Part shown: positions 11,691-22,900 of the stretch, in pieces | Layout: each line of letters begins with the position of its first letter | How positions within the stretch are numbered: the stretch's first letter is position 1 | NCBI GenBank assembly: GCA_035079385.1 | Contig: JAVHKY010000024.1 | Coordinates: forward strand, 6,200,001-6,264,000 | Direction of reading: 5' to 3' | Length of the DNA: 64,000 bases | Source: Aspidiotus rigidus | Lineage: Eukaryota; Arthropoda; Insecta; Hemiptera; Diaspididae | Position numbers and translations under genes: made by a program | The notes under the pieces: model-generated | What the model was told of the DNA's origin: nothing | Databases searched by the model: none | The model's input: only the letters and a program-made list of their open reading frames with translations

Positions 11691-12829
11691 CAGGGTAATT
11701 CCGTTCACGTTCATGAATGCGTAAAAAATAAACGAATTCATTTTTTGGGGGCCAAATGAACGGCGTTCACGTTCCTCTTCCATTTTTTTGCATTTTGCTA
11801 AGTGCTAAGTAAAGAAATATTATTTATTTTGTATTTTGTGAAGGGAGACATCGACGGAAAGAATATTGACACTGAAAGACGGAAAATTTGGGACAGCAAT
11901 TTTTCGCATGATTCTAGACTGAAGCTTGGAAAATAGTCACTTTTGGGCTGAAATCAAAATAAGCAGGAAAGATACAAATGTGACGTAATACAATATAACT
12001 AGAGACCGGATTTTTTGGTAAGAAAACATTTCGCATTTAAGTTAAAAAATTCGGCAATATTCGGAATTTAAAAAGAAAGAGGGAGAAATACGCGTTTTTC
12101 AGTACACTTACTCATTCTCCATGAAAATTATACAATTTCCAACCAAAATTACCTTACTTTTCACCAGAACTAATCAATTTCGGAAGAAAAAATTTAGCAA
12201 ATTTTCTTGATTTCATGAATTTAAAAAAAAAAAATGGCCCTAAATTCAGTAGTTTTCAAATAAAATCCACCTGATTTCAGGCAAAATTTGGTAATTTTTT
12301 AAAAAATATTCACAATTTAGCATGAAATTTCTCAGTTCTATTGCAAACTAAGATTTGTAGTAATTTCGATATTTATCGGCAAGATAGAATTTTTTTCCTG
12401 CGTTCTATTTATCATGATTCAAACTTCATTTTGATTCTCAAATTCATTTCGCCCTTCAGGAGAAAAAATGCCAAATGCCGAGGAATCTGGTCTCTGGATA
12501 CTCTTCTGCTAATTTGATTGGCTATTGTTCTCGGAGCTTAAGTATAGTGTGTGCGGCTCGATGACCGCTGTAATCGCTGATACCCCCCCCCCCCCCCCAA
12601 TAAAAAACTACTACTTACTCAATCAAAACTCAAACATAGCCGCAGTCGATTTCCCGAACACGTTTTCGACTTCATTGAACTCTTTTCTTCTTTGGATTTC
12701 AGAGAAAATTTGAAAATGAACGGAAATCCGCCGAACGACGTTCAAGTTCACTTCACACTCGAAGCGTTTGTTTATGTTTTTTCAATAATGGGAATAAACG
12801 TGCACGAGTGCTGAACGGAACCAACCCTG
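11691..12829. mobile_element. 1.14-kb hAT-type non-autonomous element
   Basis: The left end CAGGGTAATTCCGTTCACG and the right end (reverse complement CAGGGTTGGTTCCGTTCAGC) match apart from a small indel. The flanking 8-mers TCTTAGTA (11683-11690) and TCTCAGTA (12830-12837) match at 7 of 8. The interior is AT-rich with no recognisable transposase, and includes a C16 run. The 62-codon frame at 12525 is unsupported. Confidence 0.87.
12583..12598 (+). repeat. C16 homopolymer
   Basis: Sixteen consecutive C residues lie inside the 1.14-kb hAT-type element. The minus strand is a G16 run able to form G-quadruplex-like structures. It is prone to length error in assembly. Confidence 0.97.
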
Positions 12830-12837
12830 TCTCAGTA

Positions 12838-14400
12838 TTACCAGATGATGAATACGACTAAAAAAATCATAAAAATGTAGTGCCATATTCATCGCACAAC
12901 TGTGGTACCGCCTGACTGATTTTAATTAATTGAACTGACGCGCGTTTTCAATTTTCACTTGTCAGTTTGCACCAACTTCGTGATTTTGATAAGAAGAGGA
13001 AAATTTTTTGAACTATCGATAGTTTCTCAAATTATCGACGTGCTATCGATGAAACTATCGCTATTGTCCAATTAAATGACCCAACTTGAGATCGATCTTT
13101 TACTCCAGACAAAACATTACCTGTTCGTAGAAAAATTGTGATCTCGAAACTTAAAGTATTAGCCAATTTTAACATTTACTACACAGTGAAGTGCAGTGTA
13201 GTGCAATGTTATACTTGTCAGTGTTGCTAGATAAAAGCCTCATTAACATCCCATTCTTTAAAAAAGGAATACGCCACTTGCGTTAGAACGGATGGAGCAG
13301 AATGAACCGGCTCTAGAGCGCAAATTCAGGCAATCTGCTACTAAAATGCCACAAATCTTAAATGTCCGACAAAAATTTGAGCACGACAAGAGTACCCATA
13401 GATCTGGATTTTTTGAACATTCTACTTATTACTGAACTATAGAGAGAATGATTGTAAATTTTCTAGGTAAATCACGAAAAGTGTGGACGTACAGGTATTA
13501 AAGATATTGTTTAAAATCATGAAAACTCTTACGTTTGATTTTATTTCGTACGTATCGCCGCTTCCTGTACCAATGATTATCTTGTATTTCCGACTTCAAT
13601 CATGCACAGAATAATATCAAAAAAAAGTTTCTGCATCTTTCTTTAGAAAAAAATTCTAATGTCTCCTCCTCTGCAATTTTGGAAAGCTTGGAGTCCATGT
13701 CACGCGCGGTTGAAGTTTCAAAGCTTTTTTTCTTCTCAATCTCGTTGATGTACTTTCAGTTTTCCAAAAGTATTCCGTCATGATTAAAGAAAGGCTTGGT
13801 TAGTTTTGTCCTTCTATCGACATAGATATGACTTAAGGAGGCGTCATTATGAAACTCGCGTCATAAAACTCCTAATGACGTCATGATCTGTAGAATGACC
13901 TTGAACTTAGAAACTTCGAAAAATTTCAATCTCTTTCCTCTGTACTACAAAGGTCAGCTCATTGTGAATAAGCCTAACGTATAAGTATTTTATAGCTGAC
14001 TTCCACAAGCTGCTTCTACGTTCTCTTCAACTTCCTGAATGATATATTGGTAAAAGAGGAAGAAAACTCTGTCCTTCTTAGCAAATCCAGAAGAAAGATA
14101 TATCCATACTTAAGGTTTTTTCAGACGGAAAAATTGTGAAGAATTTTTTCTTTCTTTTGGGAGGGGGAATCAAAATAATTTTTACAACGTTTTACGTAGG
14201 TTTAATAACCGACTCTCGTTGGATCCCTTTTATCCGCTCCCCCCCTCGTTATAGGAGAGAAGGTGAGAAAATCACTGTTCAAAAAAGAAAACCCGCAAAT
14301 CCGCCCGATTATTTCTAGTACGTATTATTGGTAACCTTTACAGACTATAAGTAGATCAGGAGTAAAGTGCATTATTAGGTGATCCTTCGAAATTTCGCGG
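12838..14400. other. Repeat-derived and unassigned sequence
   Basis: ATCGATAG-type motifs at 13005-13065 echo 11295-11335 in inverted order. A TGACGTCA palindrome lies at about 13874. No gene is recognised. The 60-codon frame at 14136-14318 lacks support. Confidence 0.35.
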
Positions 14401-15280
14401 ATTATATGGTTAGATTATTATTTTCGGTTTACAGATCGACCATGATATATCGCGTAATTGAAGCAGCACTTCGAAATTGCGACCATATTATACGTACGTT
14501 ATGCGATATAACGACTCAATAAAAGCGCGGATCTCTTTCAATTGGTCATGAAATGTTCACGCTTAATGTTCTCTCGGGGTAACGCATCATCGCCTCACGC
14601 TATGCGGTGCGTAAAACGCTTATAACAATGGCGTGCTAAAACCTCAAAAAATCCTACTGGCTCGACAGCGTGCAGCAAGAACCTCCTTTTTATTTACCGT
14701 ACACGTACGAGCGTAATTATTTTCGTCCAACAGGCAGCTGTAGCACCTGGCCTACGCATCTCGGGGTACAAATTATGCGTCGATATCGAAGAGTGACCCG
14801 AACTATTCCCAGAATGCGTGGGCTATCCAAATATGTAGTTGTATACCGAAAGACACGTGCGATAGTTTGCAAATAAAAAATATTTTATTCGTAAGATAAT
14901 ATTACAGTATGTATAACATGTAAGCTAACTACTGCAGAATTTCATACATTTACATTCATGTACCAAAATATTTACACAAAATCGAAGAAAGAAAAGAAAG
15001 AACAAAAAATATTATGTACACGATTGGTAAAGTGAATAGCCTCTAACGCTTAGATATTGCAGAGGCGTTCATTAGCAGGCTGTTTGATTGCATTTTCTTT
15101 TTGTACATACTCTATCTTAAAGAAACATTTGAGACAAGTAAAATATTGCACAAAATGTAATATAGCCTCTACTTTTTGAATGGTCGATAGACCTTTCTAT
15201 GTGGCGTTTTGTGAAAAGACGGGCGGAATAATTACGGTCGGTCGCATTTTACAATTTGGTGACGAGTCTACAAAATAAGC
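14401..15280. other. Unique-looking island with one weak ORF
   Basis: CpG-containing, repeat-free sequence. A 68-codon plus-strand frame (14670-14876) is Arg/Tyr-rich and ends right at an AATAAA hexamer (about 14873). Composition is the only hint of coding, and no family is recognised. Confidence 0.3.
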
Positions 15281-16616
15281 TTTTAATGGTTGGTAGGAAT
15301 TAGCGACTCCTAAGAAATCAGGAAATAATCTTGGAGGAAGCATTGGATCTTCTTTTTTTCAGCCTCCTCATACTTTCAAAACGAGGGAAAGCTTACCACT
15401 CTCAAATCGTTACCAGCCCCAACCTCAACGATACTGAAGTTGACAAATTGTGCGGAAATTTGGTAAGTCGCCAAATTTGATCATTGTTGAAGTAAAGACA
15501 AAAGTTACTTTAGCAAAATCTTCTTCCCACCCCTCTAATTGCCCACATAGTACAGCCTTCATGACGGCTCGGCGGGTGCCACCTAAAAAATCGAATAGAA
15601 AAAATAATATCATTAAAACTTCAAAGAGCGCCTATCGAATGTCTTTGACACTTGTCAAGTGGGTGAATAAGAGTCGAAATATCTAGGGCTGCGCAAGTAA
15701 AGGCAAGAGGGCGGGTGTGCACCCCTCAGGTTTAGCCCATTAAACGTAATTTCTCAAAAATTTTATCGAATTTCTTCAAATTTCTCATTGAAAGACGAAT
15801 TTACAGTTAAACAGGGGGTATGGAGAAATATGATGTCTAACAAGAGGCAAGAATACTGGTCAAAGTACTCTGGTGTCCTGGCACTCTTCCACAGTTCAAT
15901 GAGAAGTAGTGAAAAATGATATAGGCTTGGAAAATAAACTTTTTTGTTATACTTTCGAGAAATCCAATCCCTCCGCCCTCAGAGAAATTCTTCCAGGAAG
16001 ATACTAAAAAGAAATAATATTTATCTCCAAACAATTGCGTTAGTATTGACGAAGCCTTGCAGTTGAAGAAGCACTCTCAATAAAATTCAAATTTTTGAAG
16101 CTGATTCTACAGCAATGAATCTGACAATATTGTCTCTTCAAGTTTTGAGATTCTAAACGACTGCCCGTGGTGCCTTTCTCCATCAAGAGCCATCAATCCT
16201 GTTTAGGAGATGTATACCCAGGTACAGAGAAGAAGGAGGGGAAAAAAGTACAAATTTTATATAAAGTGAAGAAAAATAATTAATCAATAAATAACGAGGA
16301 GACCGGGAAACACTGCTATTTTACACGAGCTTAAAAATTAAATCACAACAATTTAAATTGCACAACGAAAAAAAAAAAAGAAAAAAGAAAAAAAAATAGA
16401 ACGTAAAGAGGTATACCATACTTATAACGATAATAGTAAAAATTCAAACTATAATACGTCATTTTATGAAATTTTTTCTGTAAAGATCGTCTTTTCAATC
16501 TTGATACAGAGAGGAGATGAAAGAAGGAAAGAAACGAGAGATAAAGAGAAGGGATACCATTAAAATTTCGTATTTCCAATTCACCAGCCTGGTACGAGCG
16601 GGTGAATTGACGAATA
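15281..16616 (-). other. Probable 3' untranslated region and downstream flank of the exon at 16617-16956
   Basis: The terminal exon's stop codon lies at 16617-16619 on the minus strand, so transcription would run into this AT-rich stretch. No canonical AATAAA on the minus strand was found within about 600 bases; a TATAAA variant lies near 16256-16261. Sequence below 16200 looks repeat-derived. Confidence 0.35.
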
Positions 16617-16956
16617 TCACGATAACCGCGGCGAAGAGAATGGTCTGTGAAGAGTTAAAGGTAACGAAGGAGGCACATTCGTGAAAGGCGGTAATATCGA
16701 ACCAATGGTAGAAGGAGGCGTCGGAGACCCTAGGGATAGATTATTGGGCGTCGGCGACGGTGGCCCCAAACTTAGACTATGAGGTCCGGGCGATGGCACT
16801 CCTAAACTGATATCGGAATCCGAGTCATCACTTCGTGCTGGACTATGCGACGTTTCGCTACACCTTCTAGGACTACCGGACATCTTGCTGCTACCGCTTC
16901 CGGAGTGGTGACGAGAATGCGCTAATTGAGCAGCCGCTAATTGTTGGTGTTGCAAT
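16617..16956 (-). CDS. Terminal exon of a Ser/Pro/His-rich, probably nuclear regulatory protein
   Basis: On the minus strand a pyrimidine-rich tract CTTTTCTGTTCCAG (AG at 16957-16958) is followed by a frame that opens with the last base of a split codon and runs 112 residues to a TGA at 16617. Residues 1-17 are Gln/Ala/His-rich (LQHQQLAAAQLAHSRHH). Residues 18-41 are Ser/Arg-rich. Residues 42-52 form an acidic, casein-kinase-like patch (SDDSDSDISLG). Residues 49-80 hold three SLG-x-PSP-type repeats (SLGVPSP, SLGPPSP, SLGSPTP). The rest is Pro/Leu/Ser-rich with no known fold. Such low-complexity C-terminal tails are common in arthropod developmental transcription factors, but no DNA-binding domain is visible and I cannot name the gene. 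Upstream exons should lie at higher coordinates and were not found. Confidence 0.72.
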
Positions 16957-19330
16957 CTGGAACAGAAAAGTTGAATAAAAATTAGTCGCAAGTAGATTTG
17001 AACCCATAATTACTCTTTATATTAATTTACACTCCCTCAATTCAGAAATAGGATTTATTATCAACTCTTCTTTCTACGGAAAAAGTCCAGCAAGAAATCA
17101 AGTCGGTCAACTTTGATTCGGTCAAGACGACTGTGGAAGGGATAGGATATAGAGAGATAGGTCACCTACGTATGGACAACAGTGAAAGCCTCAAGCAGTA
17201 ACAGTGTCGTACAGCTTGTTGTCCACAACAGTAGGGCAACCGTTCAGGCTATCTATTAGCGCGGACGGTCGCTGTTATTGTGCCGTTGGATCACCTGCGC
17301 ACCAAGTGCGCTGGTCATTTTGCATTATCGTAGCACTCGTTAAGCCATTGATTGAAAATTTATTGAAACGTATAGATATCTTGTCGAAGAAAATTGATTG
17401 AGTCTGAAGTTGAAGTATGTACGAAGAACGGACAAGGATTGTCACTGTCAACGCAATTTTTTTGAGGTTGATGTTTTTCCTTTCTAACCGTCTTTCAAAT
17501 TCACCAAAATGATTCTGTTGGTAGTATGTGAGCACTTTCAGGATGCCGGGTATTGTTACTTTGCTTAATCCGATAAATTGTTTGTTGAAATTTTATTCAA
17601 ATTTATAGCGCCTTCAGTTTGAAGATAGACTACTTATACGCATTACAGTTTTACTAATATTCTTCTTTGTTATAACTTTCTCTTCACAGATCGCGAAACT
17701 GGAGAAAAATAGTTTCAATTTCCGAACCCTGAACCACGAAGTCTCCAGCTCAAAAACTTTACCTTTGTATGATTCAATGGTACGATCCAAAACCCTCGAA
17801 GAATGGCACGAGATCGAATAGAGTAACTGAGAGACGTTTACGATCCGGGTTCTCCATTTTATTTGTGAAATTAGTTAGCCAGGGTTTTTAACATAGGCCA
17901 ACGTGCTCCGAGTTTTTATTGTAAACGTGGGCCCTATGAATCATCTTTAGGGTGATTTGATTCAGTGATACCAAAATCAAAAAAGAGAAATACACATAAT
18001 TATGTATAGCTGAACGCGTTTTTCAATCATCCTTGCTCATCAACTCAATTGGCCCCCTTTTAAAAAGATTGTGACAACGGATCAAACTTGTTTAGCGATT
18101 ACATCCATAATTTTTGTTCTTGCTCATCAACTCTCACACATGACTTTCAGATACATTGAGCCCTTGGCTTTTCCATGAGATTGAAACAGTAGATTTTGTC
18201 TTCTTCCTGACATAGAAGTCAATAATTAGATTTTTTTTCTAATGAATCTTTTAGAATATCGAGGGCTAATAAATTACCTTCGTACGATCATTCTCCTCTC
18301 ATGTATACTATTACAGAAGTGAGAAATACGTAAATAATGTATAGTGCAACCGATTGTAATCTCTCTGTACTCTATTATGCATGTATATGTATATACATGA
18401 TAGACATATCCGATACGCCTACACATCAGCAAACAAATAGAGCTAGACGCACCGAAGCGAGGGCCTTATTTGTAAAAACAAGTCTCCTCATTCGACACTG
18501 CACTACACGAATATACATACAGTATACACGTACACATTCTGTCACCATGCAGAACACTGTGTATACAGACGACATTTATGAGGCGGAATACGTTAAGCTC
18601 TGGAACTAAGAAGGCGAGGTAGAATAATTCTGTACAAGCTATGTTTATACACTTTGCCTGAACATCGCGTTGTTTACACGGTAGTTGATGTGGCCACCGC
18701 TCCGCAACTTCCCCGGACTAAATTAAGGCACAGTTTGAGGAGTGACTGTTTAAATTGTTATTGGCTTCCATCTAGTCTCTACTGTAACTTCTTATTAACG
18801 CGACGTACAGTTTCAAACTCTCTTATACGCCCATTCTATACATATAAAGTCAACAGTTTTTCATTTCTGTCGGTTTGTCTCTCTCTCACGCGCGCGCGCT
18901 CCCTTTTCCTCAACCGACATCTTTATATTATTATGTATAATTTTCTTTCAGGTATCTTTATATACTCGTACTTGTCGAGTGTGTAACTCTTTTTCTTGGA
19001 ATAAACGCTTTACCGTTGTTATTTTTTTGACATTGTAATCTCAGTAATAAAGATCCTGTCATTCTTTTCAGCTGCTGTTGTTGTTTGTTATTAAACCAGT
19101 CATAATTGATCCGTCCACGTATATGTACTGTATTCTTTTCCTTCTATTGCACGTTCTGATGATAAACAACCTCACTCGGGAGAGTAAGAATATCGAAAAT
19201 TTTGTAATAAAATTGAAGAAAAAGAAAATAATCACGCTTCCATAAATGTTAGTATGAATGAAAAATATAGTAGGAAAAAACAATTACCAATAAACAACAA
19301 CAAGTAATACCGTGAAGAGATTCTTTCATT
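16957..19330 (-). other. Presumed intron and unassigned sequence upstream of the terminal exon
   Basis: By strand logic this is the intron before the terminal exon. It is low in repeats, has CpG-containing stretches (17200-17350, 18600-18900) and no recognisable minus-strand exon. Open frames at 18337-18609 and 18654-18986 are on the other strand and lack motifs. Confidence 0.4.
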
Positions 19331-20489
19331 TTCTTTAAGCTCCTCCCTTTCCCCTCATAATGATTTTAAAAAACTCCTCTATGGAGGTACCCAGTCATCA
19401 CCGTTGACGATAAATTCCTGTATTCAAGAATTTTTGTAATGAAAGATTTTGCCGTGTTCTAGGAGTGAGAGACGAATTTCTGATCATCCCTGGAAGTGCT
19501 TTTTGATTAGTAAAATAGTCTACATTGGTTTGACATGACCAAAAAACTGACCTTGACTCCCCCTCTTCATTTACAAGCCCGCAGTCTTCGACTCGATGAT
19601 ATCCCTTTCCTTCCCTTCATCAGCTTTTGAGGCAGAATTTAATAAGTATAATCTAAGAACATTATCTCCAGAACGATCGCAACGAGGAACTCGCGATATC
19701 TGGTCTTACTGAGAACTTCTTCAAATCCGACATCTCTAGGATATCCTTTCACTGCTTAACTCCAACTCAAATATGCTAGCCAACTCGGCCTCAGTTCATG
19801 AGACGAGATTCTTTCAAGTCCTTCAAGTAGGTCAATCACTTACCCTGCCTACTTTTGAAACCGAAACTTCTCCCAGTTCTCTTTCTCTTGACAAGAGCTA
19901 CCTATCACCCTGCTTTTACGTGCCTCGTCGAGATTACTCCAAGTTCCTTCATGTCCTTTAAATAGCCAGTGACGTGAAATTTTGCCAATTCTCTTTTCTT
20001 TAGCTTTCCCAAATTTTGTGACGCCGTCACGGTCTTGCTCGAAATTTTTCTAGGGGTCTCCTCTATATGGATTTGAGCAAAAGGATTCGAAAGACCAACT
20101 TTCCCCAATGGCTTTACACTGACAGGTTCTCCGCGGAAGTTGACGGAAAGAATGATAGGATGAAAGTCGAATAGCTCTTTTCCAACTAATGATGAAAGGA
20201 ATAGTTGCGACGATCTCTAACAGATTAAATACGAACCATGAGCAAAGAACGCGAGAAACCAATGGCATAATGCGGGTGGAGGAATGAGTCAGAGTAAAAT
20301 TGAGAAACAGGATAAAAATTGGCACAATTTAGTATCAGACGAAGACAAAACCGATTTACCGTTGGCAGCGAAGGTATCAAAATTGAACTGAGTTGAACTT
20401 GTTGGAGGCAGAATTGCCGTGGAGGTCATCTATAGTGAAGAGAGAGAGAGAGAGAGGAAGGGAAAAATCCAACCGACAAACCTTTTTTT
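19331..20489. other. Decayed repeats, no gene seen
   Basis: Phrases such as CAAGTCCTTCAAG resemble the antisense 45-bp minisatellite family. A short (GA)n tract lies at about 20437-20456. No gene. Confidence 0.35.
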
Positions 20490-20697
20490 TGATCATTAGT
20501 ATTTTTCAGATTTTTCTACTGCTGACAGCTGTTGACAGTTGATTTTGATTTTCCTAATTGATAAACATGCGCAGAAGATAATAGTCCTCTCCGTGACATC
20601 GCTCAAATGAAGGATGGCTTCATGAAATTAAAAACTGATTTTGAAAAGGAGTATAGGAAGACGAGATACCTTATTGATATGTACATGCCTTTGGCCT

Positions 20698-21000
20698 GGG
20701 GTCAGTCGGAAATCTGCGTCACGCGACGCGATGCTTCATGACGTCATCAATGGCCTTGACCTACTTTATGGACTTGGAAACATTTCGACCTCTAGCCTCC
20801 ATTATACTAGGCCTATTAAACAGTATACTAGGCTTTTGAAAAAATGTCGACCTTTATATTATGTATTTGGGCTGAGGGTCAGTCTGAAAACTGCATCACG
20901 CGAAGCTTTATGACGTCATCAATGATCGTGACCTACTTTAGGATTTGGAAAAATGTTGACCTTTGGTCTTCATTACACTAGGCCTAAACTAGACTGCTAT
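20698..21000 (+). repeat. 177-bp tandem duplication with TGACGTCATCA core
   Basis: GGGTCAGTCGGAAATCTGCG at 20698 recurs as GGGTCAGTCTGAAAACTGCA about 177 bases later. Both copies continue through ATGACGTCATCAATG, GACCTACTTTA, a TTGGAAA..GACCT segment and ACTAGGCCTA. The unit contains sub-blocks seen in other repeat arrays here (27160-27740, 33370-34000). Confidence 0.85.
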
Positions 21001-21074
21001 AGAAGTTTTAGCCTAGTTTATTATAATTATAGGCCTATAAGTTACTGAAGGTCAAACTTACTACAACAGCCGAG

Positions 21075-21165
21075 TATAGAATCAATATTTCGATACAATC
21101 AAGATCAATATATCGATATAATCGAGATCGATGTATCGATGTAACCGAAATTGATATATCTTTAC
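21075..21165. repeat. ~23-bp ATCGATAT tandem array
   Basis: About four units of AATCAATAT, TTCGATACAATC type follow each other with gradual change to GATCGATGTATCGATG. A similar short array lies at 34395-34460. Confidence 0.75.
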
Positions 21166-21700
21166 ATTGTATTTTTTTGTAACTGCCTAAAGGCGTACAC
21201 ATGATTCAATGTTTTTTCATGAAGTGGAGAAATTTACGTAAACCTTTTTTTTTTTTTTTTTATAATAACAGTACTGATTAGATTTCCCAATTCATGAAAG
21301 ATGTTGCCAACTGACTTTGATTTGCCCGTTGAAGAAATAAGATTGGGGTGAATTCCTTCCTTCTCCACAGCACCGCCCATGATGAAGAAAGATAGATTTA
21401 TCAAATTAAAACTGATATCGAATGGAAGGAAAGAACAGAGGAAGATGATGATTTTTCATTGTCTCAAAACTCAACTGTTGTTGATTTGTCACCAGAGGAA
21501 AACAAGACCAATGTTGACCATTTTTTGATCATTAGTATTGATCAGATTTCCAAATTAATAACAGTCTCGGTTCATTCATTCGCGAGGTCTGAGGCAATGG
21601 TGCGAAGGCGAGTCTTGATGTTTGAAGAAGAAAGGAAATGAATTCATTAAATTGAAAACTGATCTAGAAAGGAAACAAAGGAGGAAAGGAAAACAAGATA

Positions 21701-22900
21701 CATTAGACAGTCTGACGACATGAAATCTTGAAGAAGAAATCAACAGGGTAGGTCCCAAAAGGAAGGTCTGTACCTATGTATTGGTTTAGAGTTTCTCATG
21801 TAATTCATCAAGGTTATGCGCATACATACAGAGCTGGAATGGGAAACAAAAATTTAGAGGCCATTGTTAACTTTGCAATGGCAAAACCACAGCTGGGAAC
21901 CTCGAGCAAGCCTCGCGGTCTCGTGGAAAGCAGCTTGTCTTTTTTTTGCTTTCTTAATTTTTAAATGATTAGAAGTATTAAGCCTCTGAAATGTACAGAA
22001 CCGATTGACATTGTTTTGTAAAGTCTTGATAGAAGGAGAACGCGGGGCTTAAAGAAAGCGAGTCCATCCTTCGAAAAAGAAAGTTGCTGTAAGGGAGGCT
22101 TTAACCGTGTGAGAGTAATTCTCTAATCTATCATGTTGTGCGATACGGAGCAATAAATATCTGTGAAGATTCTCTCTGAACTTGATCTAAGCTACGCATA
22201 AAAAAATTGCTAGTATCTAGCCTAGACAAAATCCTATAATTTCTAGTCTAGAAAAATTCTTCTAAATTGATGACTTCACAAGTTTAAGTCCTGCTCTCAA
22301 GTTTCTTCTCATAATTATTATAGAAGTATGACGGTTGAAAATATTTCAAGACTCTGGACATTCTCTCGAAAATGTTGACGTCACCGAAAGTTCCTGAGAA
22401 TTTAACTCAGAGATAGTGAGTTCCCCGCTAAAATAATATTTAGAGTGGCTAACGAGTTCGAACTGCGAGAGTGCTAATTTTGCACCGTTTAATTTGAATT
22501 GCTTGTGGTATTTGAACATCGACCATTTTAAACAAAAATTCAAAAAATAAGCTCTTTATGTACCACAGATACAGAGAAGGAGTTTGGAAATAGGATTTAA
22601 TTGTGGCCAATGAAGACCCCGTCTGAATTCATGATTGGAGCGCTGCATTTATCTCAAACCTTTTCTCAAAAAAACTAATTTGGGTACAAGGGTGACTCCA
22701 GAGCTACATAATTTGGAATCATATTTACAAAATCTCTGCAAAATCATGATGTCGCAGTCAAATCTCAATAGAATGGTATAGAGGACCCAAGACATGACAA
22801 GAAGAATATACAATTTTGAAGCCGACATATTCTAGGGGCCTCTACGGCGGTAAGGGTATATTAATTTACATCATACAGCCGGATCAGTTGGTGTTTTTCA
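21701..22900. other. Repeat-derived sequence
   Basis: The segment 21838-21890 is the partner of 4105-4160. A TGACGTCA at about 22378 lies in a block related to the modules at 4340 and 5551. No gene. Confidence 0.4.

Larger units (their letters stand above)
20490..21700 (+). repeat. Three diverged copies of a coding-like repeat
   Basis: Copies lie at about 20490-20665, 21268-21440 and 21521-21690. Each starts with a GATTAGATTTCC or TTGATCATTAGTAT-type segment and ends at a block encoding FMKLKTDFEKEYRK, FIKLKTDIEWKE (one base short) and FIKLKTDLERKQRRK. The third carries a 60-codon frame (21459-21641) that is open upstream to about 21412. Preservation of K-L-K-T-D-x-E in three copies suggests descent from a protein-coding mobile element. 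The family is not recognised. Confidence 0.65.
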
